In this document: one piece after another, positions 11,607 to 22,163 of the stretch
Numbering within the stretch: the stretch's first letter is position 1
Layout: every line of letters begins with the position of its first letter
Origin: Knufia peltigerae
Lineage: Eukaryota; Ascomycota; Eurotiomycetes; Chaetothyriales; Trichomeriaceae
Length of the DNA stretch: 64,000 nucleotides
Direction: 5' to 3'
NCBI GenBank assembly: GCA_030247855.1
Contig: JAPDRN010000004.1
Coordinates: 496,001-560,000, forward strand
Program-made: the position numbers and the translations under genes
The notes under the pieces: model-generated
Told to the model about the DNA's origin: nothing
Database searches by the model: none
The model's input: only the letters and a program-made list of their open reading frames with translations

Positions 11607-13652
11607 TTATGTCTCAACAGGACCTGTTTCCAGCACCGTCTCTATCTCTGTCTCTGTCTCTGTTGCAGTCGTCTCGGATTCCATCATCAAACTCGACGTC
11701 TCTGTACATGCATCTTCACCGGCATCTTCTTGCGTTGGTTCTGCGCTCGTAGTAGTCTCCACGGCCATCTCACCTGACATGCTCGTCGTCGTCGTCGTCT
11801 CTACTACGACATTCGACAAGACCAAAGTCGATGCTGTGCTCGCAGTATCAACCATTATAGTATCCGTAGCGTGGTCGAGTGTCGTCCAAGAAGTCTCATC
11901 CAAGGTTTCCCACGAGTTACTGTCGTTGTGATTTCTCTCCATGGATATGACATTCTCCAAAGGATTAGGAATTGGGGGCGGAGGTTGAGCGAGAATAGAC
12001 GTCGTTACAGTGGCGGTGGCGGTGGCGACTGCAACACTGGTCGTTGTGATGGTGGTAGTCAAGGTCTCCGCCGAATAAGCTGATGATGTTGGATTGTAAA
12101 GTCCATGATGAACTTGTTGTTGTCCTTCTGGTGAGGTCTTTGCCATCATGGCTAACAAAAGCATCAGCCCACTGAGAAGAACCACCAAAAAGTTTCGCCG
12201 CTCGTGACTGAACTTTTGTATAGCTGCCACCATCAATTTGCCTAGGTCATCATCTTGGACAGGCAGTGACTGAGGAGGAGGGATCGGAGGTGCTGGATCT
12301 GGCATGGAAGTAGGGGGGTCTTGACAAAAACCGTCAATATCGGACTGACTCCTGCTGCCCCTCCCACTTGCACCATAGACCTCTCTCTCCCGAGCGGTTG
12401 GAACTTCAGGCTGACCGGCATCATCATCTTCCGTGCTCGCGGGGATGGAGTCGAGGAGGGCGATTTTGGCCTCCAGATCTCTTCGTGTGTCCTCTGGCAA
12501 CCAGACCCTCACTTCCACATCAACTTTTTCCATCTCCTGCCAGGCAGCTCCCCATGCTCCTGCCCTCAGTAGTCCGTTGGCGGCAAATACCTTGACTTCC
12601 CACTTCCTTGCAGTCTCGTCTGTCCTCAACTTCCTGCCACAGTCCGGACATTTGGTGTCATCCGGGCCATCACCGTCGTTGTCGTCGCCGGTCGTGCTGC
12701 CACTTTCAAACCCACTATCGGTCCCGTTGTTGTCATTCGAGAAATAATGGTTGTGCCTTATCCGAGGGCGTTCAAGGTCCAAACTCTCCAGAAGACGCTC
12801 CTCGAGGAGGTCATAGTCCTCTCGTGGGTGGGCGATGAGGATTCCTCTTGTTTTGATCTCGACATCCTCCACCAATTTGTCTCTCAGGTGGTGCCATCTC
12901 TTTTGGTACTCTTCGGGCAGCAAGTCGCATATGAGGGCGTCTTCGTGCGAAGTGGCCTGCGATAGTAAAGTCGGTGGCAACATCGTGCAATGTAACAGAA
13001 CAAGCGGGAACTCCTTTCGAAGATTGCTTGTGGCTTTCTGAGGCGATCCTCGATTCGAACGGCTCGACCATTTGGTAGGAGAACTGTGTGTCGAATAGGA
13101 GCTTCTGGCGCTGTAAGAGGACATCTGAGAGCCGCTTCGCCTATGTCTTATTACACTGTGCGTGTCGCTCATTACTTCATCTCTCATTTGCAAAGCCCTG
13201 ACACTGCTAGGATGTCGAAAGGGCGATTGGTATTCGGGGAACGTCTTTGGCGACCTCACCGAAAAGCCTGCTCTTTCAGAGCCGTATGACCTGTGAGAGT
13301 CCACCGAATCCCTCTTTGTAGGCGTCCTTGGACTGCCATATTGACTTGCTCTTGGAGGCACATGCTGAGACACCGATGCTGGAAACGAGGAGATTGACGA
13401 GCACCCAGATGTTCTTCGATCAATGTCTAATAATTCCTCCTCTTCCTCATTTTCTGTTGCGGTCTGATTCTCCGACTCCGTGCCTGAAGTACTCTCATCG
13501 TACACTGCGCCCGAGAAGTTGTAGTCGTGTGGTTCCGAGACCTGATCGGGCAACGGAGCTGGAGTTGGGAGTGGCTGTTGACGCAATGAAAGCGGAGAGG
13601 AATGTTGAAATGCGAAATCTTCGATTATGGCAGATGGAGAACTCGACATCAT
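11607..13652 (-). CDS. Uncharacterised single-pass membrane protein with CxxC motif
   Basis: A single exon of 681 residues from the first of two adjacent ATGs (13652, 13649). The frame upstream has no ATG. Residues 1-210 are Ser-rich and low in structure. A conserved-looking block starts at about residue 213 (KEFPLVLLHCTMLPPTL) and runs through LLPEEYQKRWHHLRDKLVED. A CPDCGRKL motif lies near residue 335, followed by WEVKVFAANGLLRAGAWGAA. A hydrophobic segment at about 488-504 (FLVVLLSGLMLLLAMMA) is the only membrane span. The tail after it is Thr/Ser-rich and ends in a low-complexity Thr-Glu repeat. Homologues exist widely in moulds. As I recall, some are labelled 'pathway-specific nitrogen regulator', but nothing here supports a DNA-binding role. 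Function is unknown. Confidence 0.78.
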   Translation of the reverse strand: MMSSSPSAIIEDFAFQHSSPLSLRQQPLPTPAPLPDQVSEPHDYNFSGAVYDESTSGTESENQTATENEEEEELLDIDRRTSGCSSISSFPASVSQHVPPRASQYGSPRTPTKRDSVDSHRSYGSERAGFSVRSPKTFPEYQSPFRHPSSVRALQMRDEVMSDTHSVIRHRRSGSQMSSYSARSSYSTHSSPTKWSSRSNRGSPQKATSNLRKEFPLVLLHCTMLPPTLLSQATSHEDALICDLLPEEYQKRWHHLRDKLVEDVEIKTRGILIAHPREDYDLLEERLLESLDLERPRIRHNHYFSNDNNGTDSGFESGSTTGDDNDGDGPDDTKCPDCGRKLRTDETARKWEVKVFAANGLLRAGAWGAAWQEMEKVDVEVRVWLPEDTRRDLEAKIALLDSIPASTEDDDAGQPEVPTAREREVYGASGRGSRSQSDIDGFCQDPPTSMPDPAPPIPPPQSLPVQDDDLGKLMVAAIQKFSHERRNFLVVLLSGLMLLLAMMAKTSPEGQQQVHHGLYNPTSSAYSAETLTTTITTTSVAVATATATVTTSILAQPPPPIPNPLENVISMERNHNDSNSWETLDETSWTTLDHATDTIMVDTASTASTLVLSNVVVETTTTTSMSGEMAVETTTSAEPTQEDAGEDACTETSSLMMESETTATETETEIETVLETGPVET

Positions 13653-13954
13653 GATCTTCACAATTACAGACCGTGCAGAATACGAAGAATGGCTCTTGCA
13701 CAACAGCACGGACTGGTAGATGAAAGTGGTTGACGCATGGATGTCACCGACTGGAAATTGTTGACCTCGCTGGCTTTTTATTTGGTCGCCACAGCAACCA
13801 CTTTCTTCCTCAATTTCACACACCACACATTTCAATCAACTATGCAACAGCCACGCAAGTCCTCGAGCATTACCGATGTCATTGATCATTCACTATGTGG
13901 TATGTGTGTCATCGAACACAATCTCCCTCTCATCCCAAGCCATTGATGACACTA
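13653..13954. other. Short spacer upstream of the membrane-protein gene
   Basis: About 300 bp between the membrane-protein start and the MFS transporter stop, both on the minus strand. It must hold the promoter of the former. No motif stands out. Confidence 0.5.
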
Positions 13955-15808
13955 TCAATAGACGTATCTGAAGTTCGGATTCTCCCGGTCCGTCAGGTCA
14001 TCAAATGCATGCACGAATCTATGATCCTTTGCTTCATAGACACCAGCAGAGGCCAACTCGTCCTTTCTGCGGTTTTGCCGGGTCAATTGGTATCGCAGGA
14101 AGACAATCACTAACACCAAGAGAGCATAACATCCCATATGTGTTGCAAAGGCGACGAAATATCGAGGTGCATCATACGACAAGAAGACCTGCGGACCTGT
14201 AAATTGAACTGTGAGCTGTGCACCAAACAGAAGGTGCTCACTTGGTATTACTTACCGATGGCGTTCCCTGTACACCATGCAACAAAATTCAACGTGACCA
14301 CTACTGACTTCTTGGTCTGCCCTCCAATATTTCTCGAGAGCATACTCATACCCAGAGTTTGTGCGGCCCAGAACGAGAGCACAATATAGTAACTAATCAG
14401 AAGACCGACTTTCGTGGCGAGATCATGGTTTTTGACAGTCATCAGCACGATGGTGCCAACAATTGACCTACATCCCCAAGTCAGTGGTGTCTCCCTGCAG
14501 AATGGCTTGCCTTACGGGATGACAAAAGCTAGCATGACCAAGCAATTCTGACCAGTTTTCTGGATGAGCCAAGTGGAGCCGAGCAAGACGATGATGATAT
14601 ACGCGCCGAGTACCATTGCTAAAAGTTGCGTCTGGAGCACGGTGAAATTGAAGCCTGCAAAAACGTCAACATCCTGCTTGTTTGTCCCTCCTACTTGACG
14701 GACTTACCAGTGATGATGATGTTTGCGAAAGCACCCAGACCAGATGTTGGTAAGGTTGTACAGATTTGAATGAGACAATAACACCAGGTCTGAGGATCAA
14801 GGAAAGCCTCTTTGACTTGCTCGCCTCGGAACTTTTTATTCTGCAGACCAGTCTGATTACTCCTGACTCGCTGGACCATGAGTATCTTGTCCTGTTCGGA
14901 GAAGCATTTGGCCTTCATTGGGGAGTCGGGAAGCCACCATCCGACAAAGAGCCCCCAGAGGACTGAAAAGCAGCCGTACGCAATAAAGATAGCTTGCCAC
15001 GACTTGAGCGGACCTGAGTGGATGAGTGAAAAACAGTATGCGAGCAACCCGCCGACAATCTGCTGTCCGCCATTCATCATATACCAGTAGGTCACCGTAG
15101 CTGCCTGCTCTTCACGTTTGTGCCACATCGAGCTCATTATGAGGAAGGATGGCTGACAAACAGCTTCGAAAATACCGAGGAGGGTTCTCAACGCAACCAG
15201 CGTTGCAAAGTTCTTCGCAACGGCGTGCAATGCAAGTACCGCTCCCCACAAGCATATGTTCAGGCTGAGGTATTTTCCGATCGGCACTCTCTGGATGGTC
15301 CAGTTGGTGGGATACTCGACGACCAGGACGGCAATATAAATACAGGTCGTTAACCACGAGTACTGTCAAGGTCAGTATATGCCAGAGCGAATGCACAATC
15401 CAACTGGGCATAATTGGTTCATTGTCTCTCCCATACCTGTTGGGCATGAAGGCCAAGGTCCTCTCGGATCCCCATGATCGACGCAAAGGACATTGTTCCT
15501 TTGTCAAGCGCCTGAAGGAAGTATGTGGGGATCATGACAGCCAGGACACGCCGGTCTATCATTCTCTTGAGCCGCTTATTCTCCTCGACTGAAGTCTCGA
15601 CACTTTCATTTGTGGCATACTTAGCGACTTCTCTGTCAACACGGTCAAAGTTCATAAAGTCTTTGTTGAGCTCGCTTCCACCAGACGTGACTCGCTCGAT
15701 CTGGGAAATGTTTTGTTTGTCCGCGACACCGTCGGGTGATGTTGGTAGTGTCGCAGGTGTACCTTGAGCACCCATATTCTCCTGGACGATATGATCAGAT
15801 CCTGGCAT
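13955..15808 (-). CDS. MFS transporter, anion:cation symporter (Dal5-like) family
   Basis: Five exons, 15808-15437, 15362-14708, 14654-14516, 14467-14256 and 14196-13955, give 539 residues. All four introns (48-74 nt) are GT-AG and every junction keeps frame. The N-terminal 90 residues are cytosolic. The first span region (RRVLAVMIPTYFLQALDKGT), then the IMGIREDLGLHAQQYSWLTT join and the EYPTNWTIQRVPIGKYL segment, are typical of the fungal allantoate/nicotinate/vitamin permease family. That family imports small organic anions across the plasma membrane. The gene is divergent from the GH105 hydrolase gene across 995 bp, so an unsaturated sugar acid or its disaccharide is a possible substrate. 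That is inference from position only. Confidence 0.88.
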
Positions 15809-16803
15809 GATGAGTACCAAAGGGGGTCGAAGTGTTACAAGGGCTTGAATTGTACCCGAGTTGTATTCTGAGAGAGCTACAAGTTGTATACCCAAGACTT
15901 ATATGGGTCATCTTGAATATTTCTCGGTAGGACAGAGAGCGAGAGATGGTCGGCAGATGCTCAGCCGAAAGCGTTGCGCAAGAATAGCAGGGTAAATGTC
16001 CTTTTGGGGGGATGTGGATACTCTTCTTCAGGATCTTCTATAGTGGCCTCCCTCCGGAGTATACCCCAGAATGGAGAAGCGAAGCGTGTACAGTGCTTGG
16101 TCAAGTGTGGATTTAATACTTAAGCCAAGGCACGCATTCAGGCTGTATAGGCCTGGTTGAAGTCCCCGACCACAGGTACCGTACCATTGAGGATATTCTT
16201 TCATACACAGGAGTCTCATTGTTGAGCATCTCTCACATGCCAGATTGCAGTTGTTCTTAGTAAAGTGACCCGACGTTCCACCAGCCTCTTCAGATTGATA
16301 ATGAGTGTTGACGGTATGTGAGGTATCAATATTGGAATGCTACTTTTATTCTCCAGCACCTTCAATTGGTACTGTCACTTGAGCCACTCTTTTAACCGGT
16401 GCAGTACAAAAGAGATAGCCGTACAGTGATTGTTTTGCTTGGTTCCAGGAGGCTTTACAAGATACGGACCCATTGATCGGCATTTGTGGTGGGTTGCATC
16501 TCGGTGCAATTGAGCGCGACGCAGGCAAGTCTTTTTTTTTTTTTACAACCCGTACATACAGGATACGAGGCTCACTACCTACCCATGGTGATATTGCTCC
16601 AAGACGACGTACAAGCCTACATATAAGGAGGGGCAACCATATGAGATAGCACTCTGCCTACTCCGAACACTTCGAGCTAGAAGCTAGACTGTCGACCAAA
16701 AGTGCCACCTACATAGCAAGACTTCGCAGGATAGAGAACTACCATTTTGTACATCTTACCTGGGCCTAGGCATTTGGAAGCTGGCGAAGAATTTTCTTCA
16801 GTC
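15809..16803. promoter_or_regulatory. Shared divergent promoter of MFS transporter and GH105 genes
   Basis: A stretch of 995 bp separates two divergent starts (15808 minus, 16804 plus), so it must drive both genes. It includes a run of 13 T at 16532-16544. No clear regulator site was recognised and no coding region can be supported. Confidence 0.5.
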
Positions 16804-17958
16804 ATGCCTTCACCATTGATCGTCGAGGGATTCAGAGCGACCGACATCCACTCCAAGGTCGAATCACTCGTGACGAACTTGGTAAACATAAAAGATGAAA
16901 CGGGGCATTTCCTCCTGCCCTTACCCGACGGTCGGATCATCGACACCAAAGGTTGGAACGACTGGGAATGGACTCACGGTATAGGACTTTACGGGTTATG
17001 GCAGTACCATACACTCACATCCTCCGAGAGGGCCCTCGACATGATCGACAAATGGTTCTCGGAGCGGTTGGCAGAAGGGACCACCAAAAACATCAACACC
17101 ATGGCGGCTTTTCTGACGCTCGCGTATCTGTATGAGAAGAAGAGAGACCCTTCGCAACTCGCCTGGTTGGAAGGTTGGTGTGATTGGGCCATGCGCGACC
17201 TCCCTCGGACGCCTCTGGGCGGGATGCAGCACATCACCTACGTCGACGAAAACCACAACCAACTGTGGGACGACACCTTGATGATGACGGTACTGCCACT
17301 GGCCAAGGTCGGAATGGTCCTCAGTCGTCCCGACTATATCGAGGAAGCCAAACGTCAGGTCCTCTTACACATTCAGTACCTGTTCGATCCCACCACGGGA
17401 TTGTTTTTCCACGGGTGGCAGTTTGATGACGATGACGACAACGACAAGGGTGGCTTCGTCGGAGGTCACAATTTCGCCAGGGCTAGATGGGCAAGGGGAA
17501 ACAGTTGGCTGACCATCGCCATCCCGGACTTTATCGAGATTTTGGACCTAACTCCTCAAGACGGCCTGAGGATGTACCTTGTCGGAGTGCTCGAGGCTCA
17601 GTGTCGAGCCTTGAGAGCACTGCAAACGCCCGACGGTATGTGGAGGACTTTGCTAGACGTTTCGGAGGAAGAAGGAAGTTATCCTGAAGCGTCCGCCACG
17701 GCCGGGTTCGCTTACGGGCTTTTGAAGGCGATCAGAAAAAGATACATCTCCAAAGAAAAATACATGGACGTTGCCGTGAGGGCGGTCAAGGCGGTCCTCC
17801 AGAGGATCAACGAAGACGGTGAACTCGTGGATGTCAGTTTTGGCACGGCCATGGGTCACAATCTAAAACATTACATCGACATAGAGAGGACGAGTATGCC
17901 GTATGGTCAGGCTATGGCGATCATGGCCTTGGTGGAGTTTTTGAGGGTGTTCATCTAA
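16804..17958 (+). CDS. GH105 unsaturated rhamnogalacturonyl/glucuronyl hydrolase (YteR-like)
   Basis: A single exon of 384 residues from an ATG at 16804. The open frame extends 19 codons upstream without an ATG. Features match the alpha6/alpha6 barrel of GH105: WNDWEWTHGIGLYGLWQYH near residue 52, HNQLWDDTLMMTVLPLAKVG with the expected catalytic Asp near residue 156, FFHGW, then ARARWARGNSWLTIAIPDFI, and MPYGQAMAIMAL at the end. These enzymes hydrate and cleave the delta-4,5-unsaturated uronic acid left at the non-reducing end after pectin lyase action. Length is normal for the family. There is no signal peptide, so it probably acts in the cytosol on an imported disaccharide. The neighbours (transporter, SDR, esterase) agree with that idea. 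Confidence 0.9.
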   Translation: MPSPLIVEGFRATDIHSKVESLVTNLVNIKDETGHFLLPLPDGRIIDTKGWNDWEWTHGIGLYGLWQYHTLTSSERALDMIDKWFSERLAEGTTKNINTMAAFLTLAYLYEKKRDPSQLAWLEGWCDWAMRDLPRTPLGGMQHITYVDENHNQLWDDTLMMTVLPLAKVGMVLSRPDYIEEAKRQVLLHIQYLFDPTTGLFFHGWQFDDDDDNDKGGFVGGHNFARARWARGNSWLTIAIPDFIEILDLTPQDGLRMYLVGVLEAQCRALRALQTPDGMWRTLLDVSEEEGSYPEASATAGFAYGLLKAIRKRYISKEKYMDVAVRAVKAVLQRINEDGELVDVSFGTAMGHNLKHYIDIERTSMPYGQAMAIMALVEFLRVFI

Positions 17959-18247
17959 CCCCCCCCCCCTATATACACTTGGTCACACATCAAGCCACAT
18001 TAGAGTATCCCTGGCACATACACATTTATACATGAATACATTGTTGCCAGTGTTAATGTGTTCAGAATGTTCAGTAAAACTTACGAACTCATCTGGTGAC
18101 TGCGCTTCATTGACCGGATCAAATGTAACCGTATATCAAGACAAGGCAAAAACATCAACGCACAAATTCCCTCTGATTGATAGTTTTGTAATATACCACC
18201 GCCTTTTTTTATTCATATATATGTATAGAGTATACAAGACAAGACAT

Positions 18248-19174
18248 TTACAACCTTCCTCGAGACAATAACGATCCACCATCAGTCGTAATGACGGCAC
18301 CGTTGATATGCTTCGACGCTCTGCTGGACAGGAAAACTACCAGACCGGCAATGTCTTCGGGATGTCCCAGTCTCTTGTTGGGGACCTCGGCCGCAAGAGC
18401 CGCCTGGCCACCTTGTAGTTCCATCAGGCCCGACGCCATCTTGGTCGGGTAGAAACCAGGACAGACTGCGTTGGTGATGATTCCCCTCGGACCCAACTCG
18501 ACTGCAAGGTTCTTGGCGAGATGGATCGCCGCCGCCTTGCTGGAGCTGTAGGCGTATGTGGCGTTCTGGCCCAGTGTTCCCACACCCAAGCCAGCGACAC
18601 TGGCCGTGATGATGATCCTGCTGGGGTTCTCTGTGGTCGCCTTCTTCTTGAGGAGGGGCTCGAACTTTTGCGCCGTGTAAAAGACGCTCTTTACGTTCAG
18701 GTCCATGACCTTGCTGAACGCGTTCTCAGGGTGTGTCTCGAAGGGAGCACCCCATGTTGCTCCGGCGTTGGCGAAGAGGATGTCGACGTGGTCGGTCGTC
18801 TTGGCCACTTCGGCGGCCAGTCGTTCAATCTCGGAGATCTTGGACGAGTCGGCTGGGACGGAGATGGCGACGGCGCCAGGACGTTTGTTGGGGAGGGCGT
18901 TGAGAGCGGCCACGGCTTCTTCGCATGCTTTGGCCTTACGAGAGGTGATGTAGACTTTGGAGCAACCTGCTTGCATGAACCTGTGGGAGATCGAGTGTCA
19001 GTGAGACCATTCTAGGATCAAGCCGACAGTGTACATCGTAGGGGCTCAATCTCACCCTGATGCAACGTTCAGGCCTAGACCTCTTGAGCCTCCAGTGACG
19101 ACGGCAACTTTGCCTTCGAGACTGAAGATGCTTCCAAAGTCTTGGAGCTCGACATCGGTTTGAGCGCTACCCAT
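18248..19174 (-). CDS. Short-chain dehydrogenase/reductase, RhlG-like
   Basis: Two exons, 19174-19056 and 18980-18248 (intron 75 nt), encode 283 residues. The NADP-binding motif TGGSRGLG lies around residue 28. The NAG motif is present as ANAGA, the catalytic Ser is in ITASVAG, and the active-site YxxxK is in YAYSSSK. The wording around DILFANAGATWGAPFETHP is most like the RhlG branch of bacterial 3-oxoacyl reductase-type SDRs, which also has many fungal members of unknown substrate. It is convergent with the GH105 gene (289 bp apart, including a C11 run just after the GH105 stop) and divergent from an esterase gene. A role in reducing the keto-deoxy-uronate released by GH105 is possible but unproven. 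Confidence 0.88.
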
Positions 19175-20076
19175 TGTGAATGTGAGTCGGTGGTGGAAAT
19201 GTTTGAAGTAAACTGAGCTAGTTAGGGGGGTGGGAATGTGAGTTAGGACGGTGCAGAGGCTTTTGTGTCAAGGTATATAAACAGAGAGAAAGATAATGAT
19301 TATTATTCAACCAAACCTTCAATCAGTACATGGTTCCGTAACCAAGCATCCACGGTTAAACACAGAGACACACACCAGATGGAAATGTTGAAGACGCAGT
19401 TGATGGACTTCGAGATACCGAGGTAGTTGCTCAAAGGGGGTTAGTGTTATTATCGGGCGGACTATATTGCCGAAATGTCCGAGATATGGCGGAAATGTCG
19501 GTTAAACAGATACAAGACGAACTACAGAGGACTGAGAGACATACACTACAGTACCCAAGTTGGGATTGCCTCTACGGTCTCGATATATACAGTCAGAGCC
19601 TACTACAAGCATTACAAGCTGACAACAAGACCCTCTCATGCACTGTCATCGAATAGTATACTCAATCAGTTGAGTACCTGATCCTCCTATAGGCTCCCCT
19701 AGTTCAGCTTATACCTCGCCAAGTGTCCAACGTCTCATCGGTGCTTACTAGAAGCATAACTCCTAGTGTTTGGGATATGATGCCTCCTTGTTCTTTGTCG
19801 TTATTCGTTCCGTTCCTCTCCAGAGAAATCTATTGGCCTTCTGCATCCAACCCCAGCCCCATCTCAAAATGGCTACATCCGACGAGATAATGTCTTTTTT
19901 GCTGTTCCCCAGCTGAGATATTGCGGTCTACACTACCACTCTTATCAAAGAATGCCCCTGTATAAGTAGTCTTGATATTTTACTGTGAGCTTGGTCAGTG
20001 GTGGATCGCTCCTCAACATCCCCAGTCTTTCGCGATAGCAGTATTGTCAACGGTCACGAACGTTTCATTCTTTAGG
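19175..20076. promoter_or_regulatory. Shared divergent promoter of SDR and esterase genes
   Basis: A stretch of 902 bp between divergent starts. Its most notable element is a pair of CCG/CGG dyads, CCGAAATGTCCG at 19470-19481 and CGGAAATGTCGG at 19490-19501. They share the AAATGT core and sit exactly 20 bp apart. No coding region can be supported. Confidence 0.5.
19470..19501. promoter_or_regulatory. Paired CCG/CGG-N6 elements (candidate Zn2Cys6 site)
   Basis: CCG-AAATGT-CCG (19470-19481) and CGG-AAATGT-CGG (19490-19501) are same-orientation copies of one core with CCG/CGG triplets on both flanks. Their 20-bp phase equals about two helical turns. Zn2Cys6 proteins bind pairs of CGG triplets at fixed spacing, so this is a candidate site for a cluster regulator. 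The site is inferred from pattern only. Confidence 0.35.
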
Positions 20077-21355
20077 ATGTCTGATCACCCGAAAGAAGAC
20101 TTCACTATCGACCCAGAACTTGACTCAGTATGGCATGACAAATTTTGTTGCGATGTCCTGAGCTCTTCATTGCTGATTGAGTCTCAATAGATATGGAAGA
20201 AGCATGGAAGACCCAAGTTCTTCTTCCCCAGACGAGATAATATGGCCGAGTCACGTCGGCTTCATTCGATGGGCAGCGTCCGTTTTATGAAGAGCAAGTT
20301 TGTCAAGGAGACCCTGGGCAGTGCTTCACCTCGACCATGGACGGAGGAAGACAGACAACTCCCGGTGCGAGACGGTACATCCATCACGATCCGAATATAC
20401 CGACCCCGACTGCCACGCGGCCCTTCTCCGGTCATGGTCTTTTCTCATAGCGGTGGCTGGTGTATGGGGTCACTCGACACCGAAGAGTTCATTTGTCAAT
20501 TACTATGCATCAGACTCAACTTGGTCATCTTCAGTGTTGGGTATCGCCTGGCTCCAGAATACCCGTATCCAACTGGATGCTATGATGTTTTCGATACGAT
20601 CAAATGGGTATGTATGTGTCCTACCTAGGACCTCCAGTTTGCATCACTGTTCACACAAGTTCTAGGTCGCTACCAACGCTGCTAGTTTCGGAGGAGATTT
20701 ATCTCAAGGCTTCATCACCGGCGGCGTCAGTGGTGGAGGCAATCACACGGTCGAAGCCACCATCCTAGCGAGAAATGAAGGACTCCAGCCCAAACTCACC
20801 GGTCATGTCTACATTTGCACCGGCATGCCTCATGACTACCAGGACCAACAAGGAAGAAAATGTGCCCTGTATCCGGAAAAGTTGACGTCGGGAAGCTGGG
20901 CCCGCTACAGGAACGGTCCTGTGGCGAATTACGAAATGAACATGTACTATGCAGGTTCGTCTACCTTTTCTGTTCTGCTTCTCCTCTTCTCTCCTGGCTG
21001 TGTCGATATGTGTGTGCTGACTCGACTTATCTGTGATGAACCAGATCTGGCAAATTGCAATGCTCACGATCCGTTATTCTCTCCCCTGACGCTATCGGAT
21101 TTCTCGGGTCTTGGTCCAATCTATTACCAGATTGCTGGTATGGACATGTGGGCAGACAGTGCATTTTTCTACTGTGACAAAGTACAAAAGGCTGGGGGGA
21201 CTGTCAAGATTGATTTCTATCCTGGCGTCTTTCATTGTTGGTATGCCTTTTACCCTGAACTGACAATGACCAAGAAATGGGCTCGGGATCTGATTAATGG
21301 TGTCGAGTGGCTTCTGAGGAAGAAGGGAGACGAGAAGGTCTTGTCACGAATATGA
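20077..21355 (+). CDS. Alpha/beta hydrolase, HSL-like esterase family
   Basis: Four exons, 20077-20127, 20191-20607, 20666-20954 and 21045-21355, encode 355 residues with introns of 63, 58 and 90 nt. The protein has the hormone-sensitive-lipase-type fold. The oxyanion segment is VFSHSGGWCMG (residues 101-111), SVGYRLAPEYPYPTGCYDVF follows, the nucleophile elbow is GVSGG (Ser178), an Asp lies in AGMDMWADSAFFY, and the His in GVFHCWY. The usual HGGG is HSGG here, and the usual GDSAGG is GGVSGGG, so substrate preference may differ. No signal peptide is seen, so it is probably cytosolic. Next to GH105 and a transporter, it could remove acetyl or other esters from imported sugars, but a detoxifying esterase is equally possible. 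Confidence 0.85.
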
Positions 21356-21552
21356 GGAGATTAGGATATGAGCAGATTGGTTTCTTAAAATTGGAAGTGC
21401 TGCGGCTGGTGGCGAAATATATACGGATTCAATATCTTGGTCCTCTTTGTGGCATTTCCTTCGCTGGTCCTCCGAGTCCTCGTCATGCTCTCTTTTACGT
21501 CGTGACACAGACACATGCCCAAAACTTAGGCTCTTGCGTTGATCGTCGGTCG

Positions 21553-22163
21553 TCACAGGCTGAACTCCAACCTATTACCTGCAAAGTCTCTCGCAAAGAA
21601 TCGTTGTGGATATTCGACTCCTTTCGAACCTAGATTTGATAAAATGACAAGAATCAGCTACCAACTTTTTCTGTCCAGCTTACCAGTCCATGCAATTATC
21701 GCCTTGTTTTACTTTGCTTTGCACTTGTTCCCTCCGCTCCACCATCGATTGTCCATAAATGATTGTCGAGGAGTAAATCACGGCCAAACAAAAGTAAAAT
21801 AGTCAAGATCAATTCAAACTCACCACTATCTTCTTCCCCCGGCTTATCCGCCGCCTTGGGAGCACCGTCCCCGCCGCGCTGGAAATGATCCCATATCTTC
21901 CTCCTCAACTCCAGGAGCGCCTCGGGACTCTGGAGTTTAAAACAAGGGTGCCTCGAACTGGTCGATTGGAAATCCGTGGGTACCCCGATGGCGATGTGGA
22001 CTTGTTGTCCCGACGAACCGATGTCGAACCATGCCAGTGTGTCCTTTTGTAATTGCGGCACCGGGCGGGGTGTGAATCCCAAAGTGCCAGCGTAGAATTC
22101 TCGAGCCGCTTCAAGACCGCCGCTCGGAATGGTGAGATTGACGTGTGCGATTCCAGAGATCAT
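21553..22163 (-). CDS. VOC-superfamily (glyoxalase/dioxygenase fold) protein
   Basis: Two exons, 22163-21824 and 21629-21553, separated by a 194-nt intron, give 138 residues. The frame reads on into the intron, but the true C-terminus is recovered downstream as GSKGVEYPQRFFARDFAGNR followed by LEFSL. This completes the second beta-alpha-beta-beta-beta module. The N-terminus MISGIAHVNLTIPSGGLEAA and FYAGTLGFTPRPVPQL are standard for VOC proteins. His8 (AHVNLT), His in QVHIAIG and Glu in NRLEFSL are the likely metal ligands. Members include glyoxalase I, antibiotic-binding proteins and ring-cleaving dioxygenases, and the reaction cannot be chosen from sequence alone. It is divergent from the NLR gene across 479 bp. 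Confidence 0.87.
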
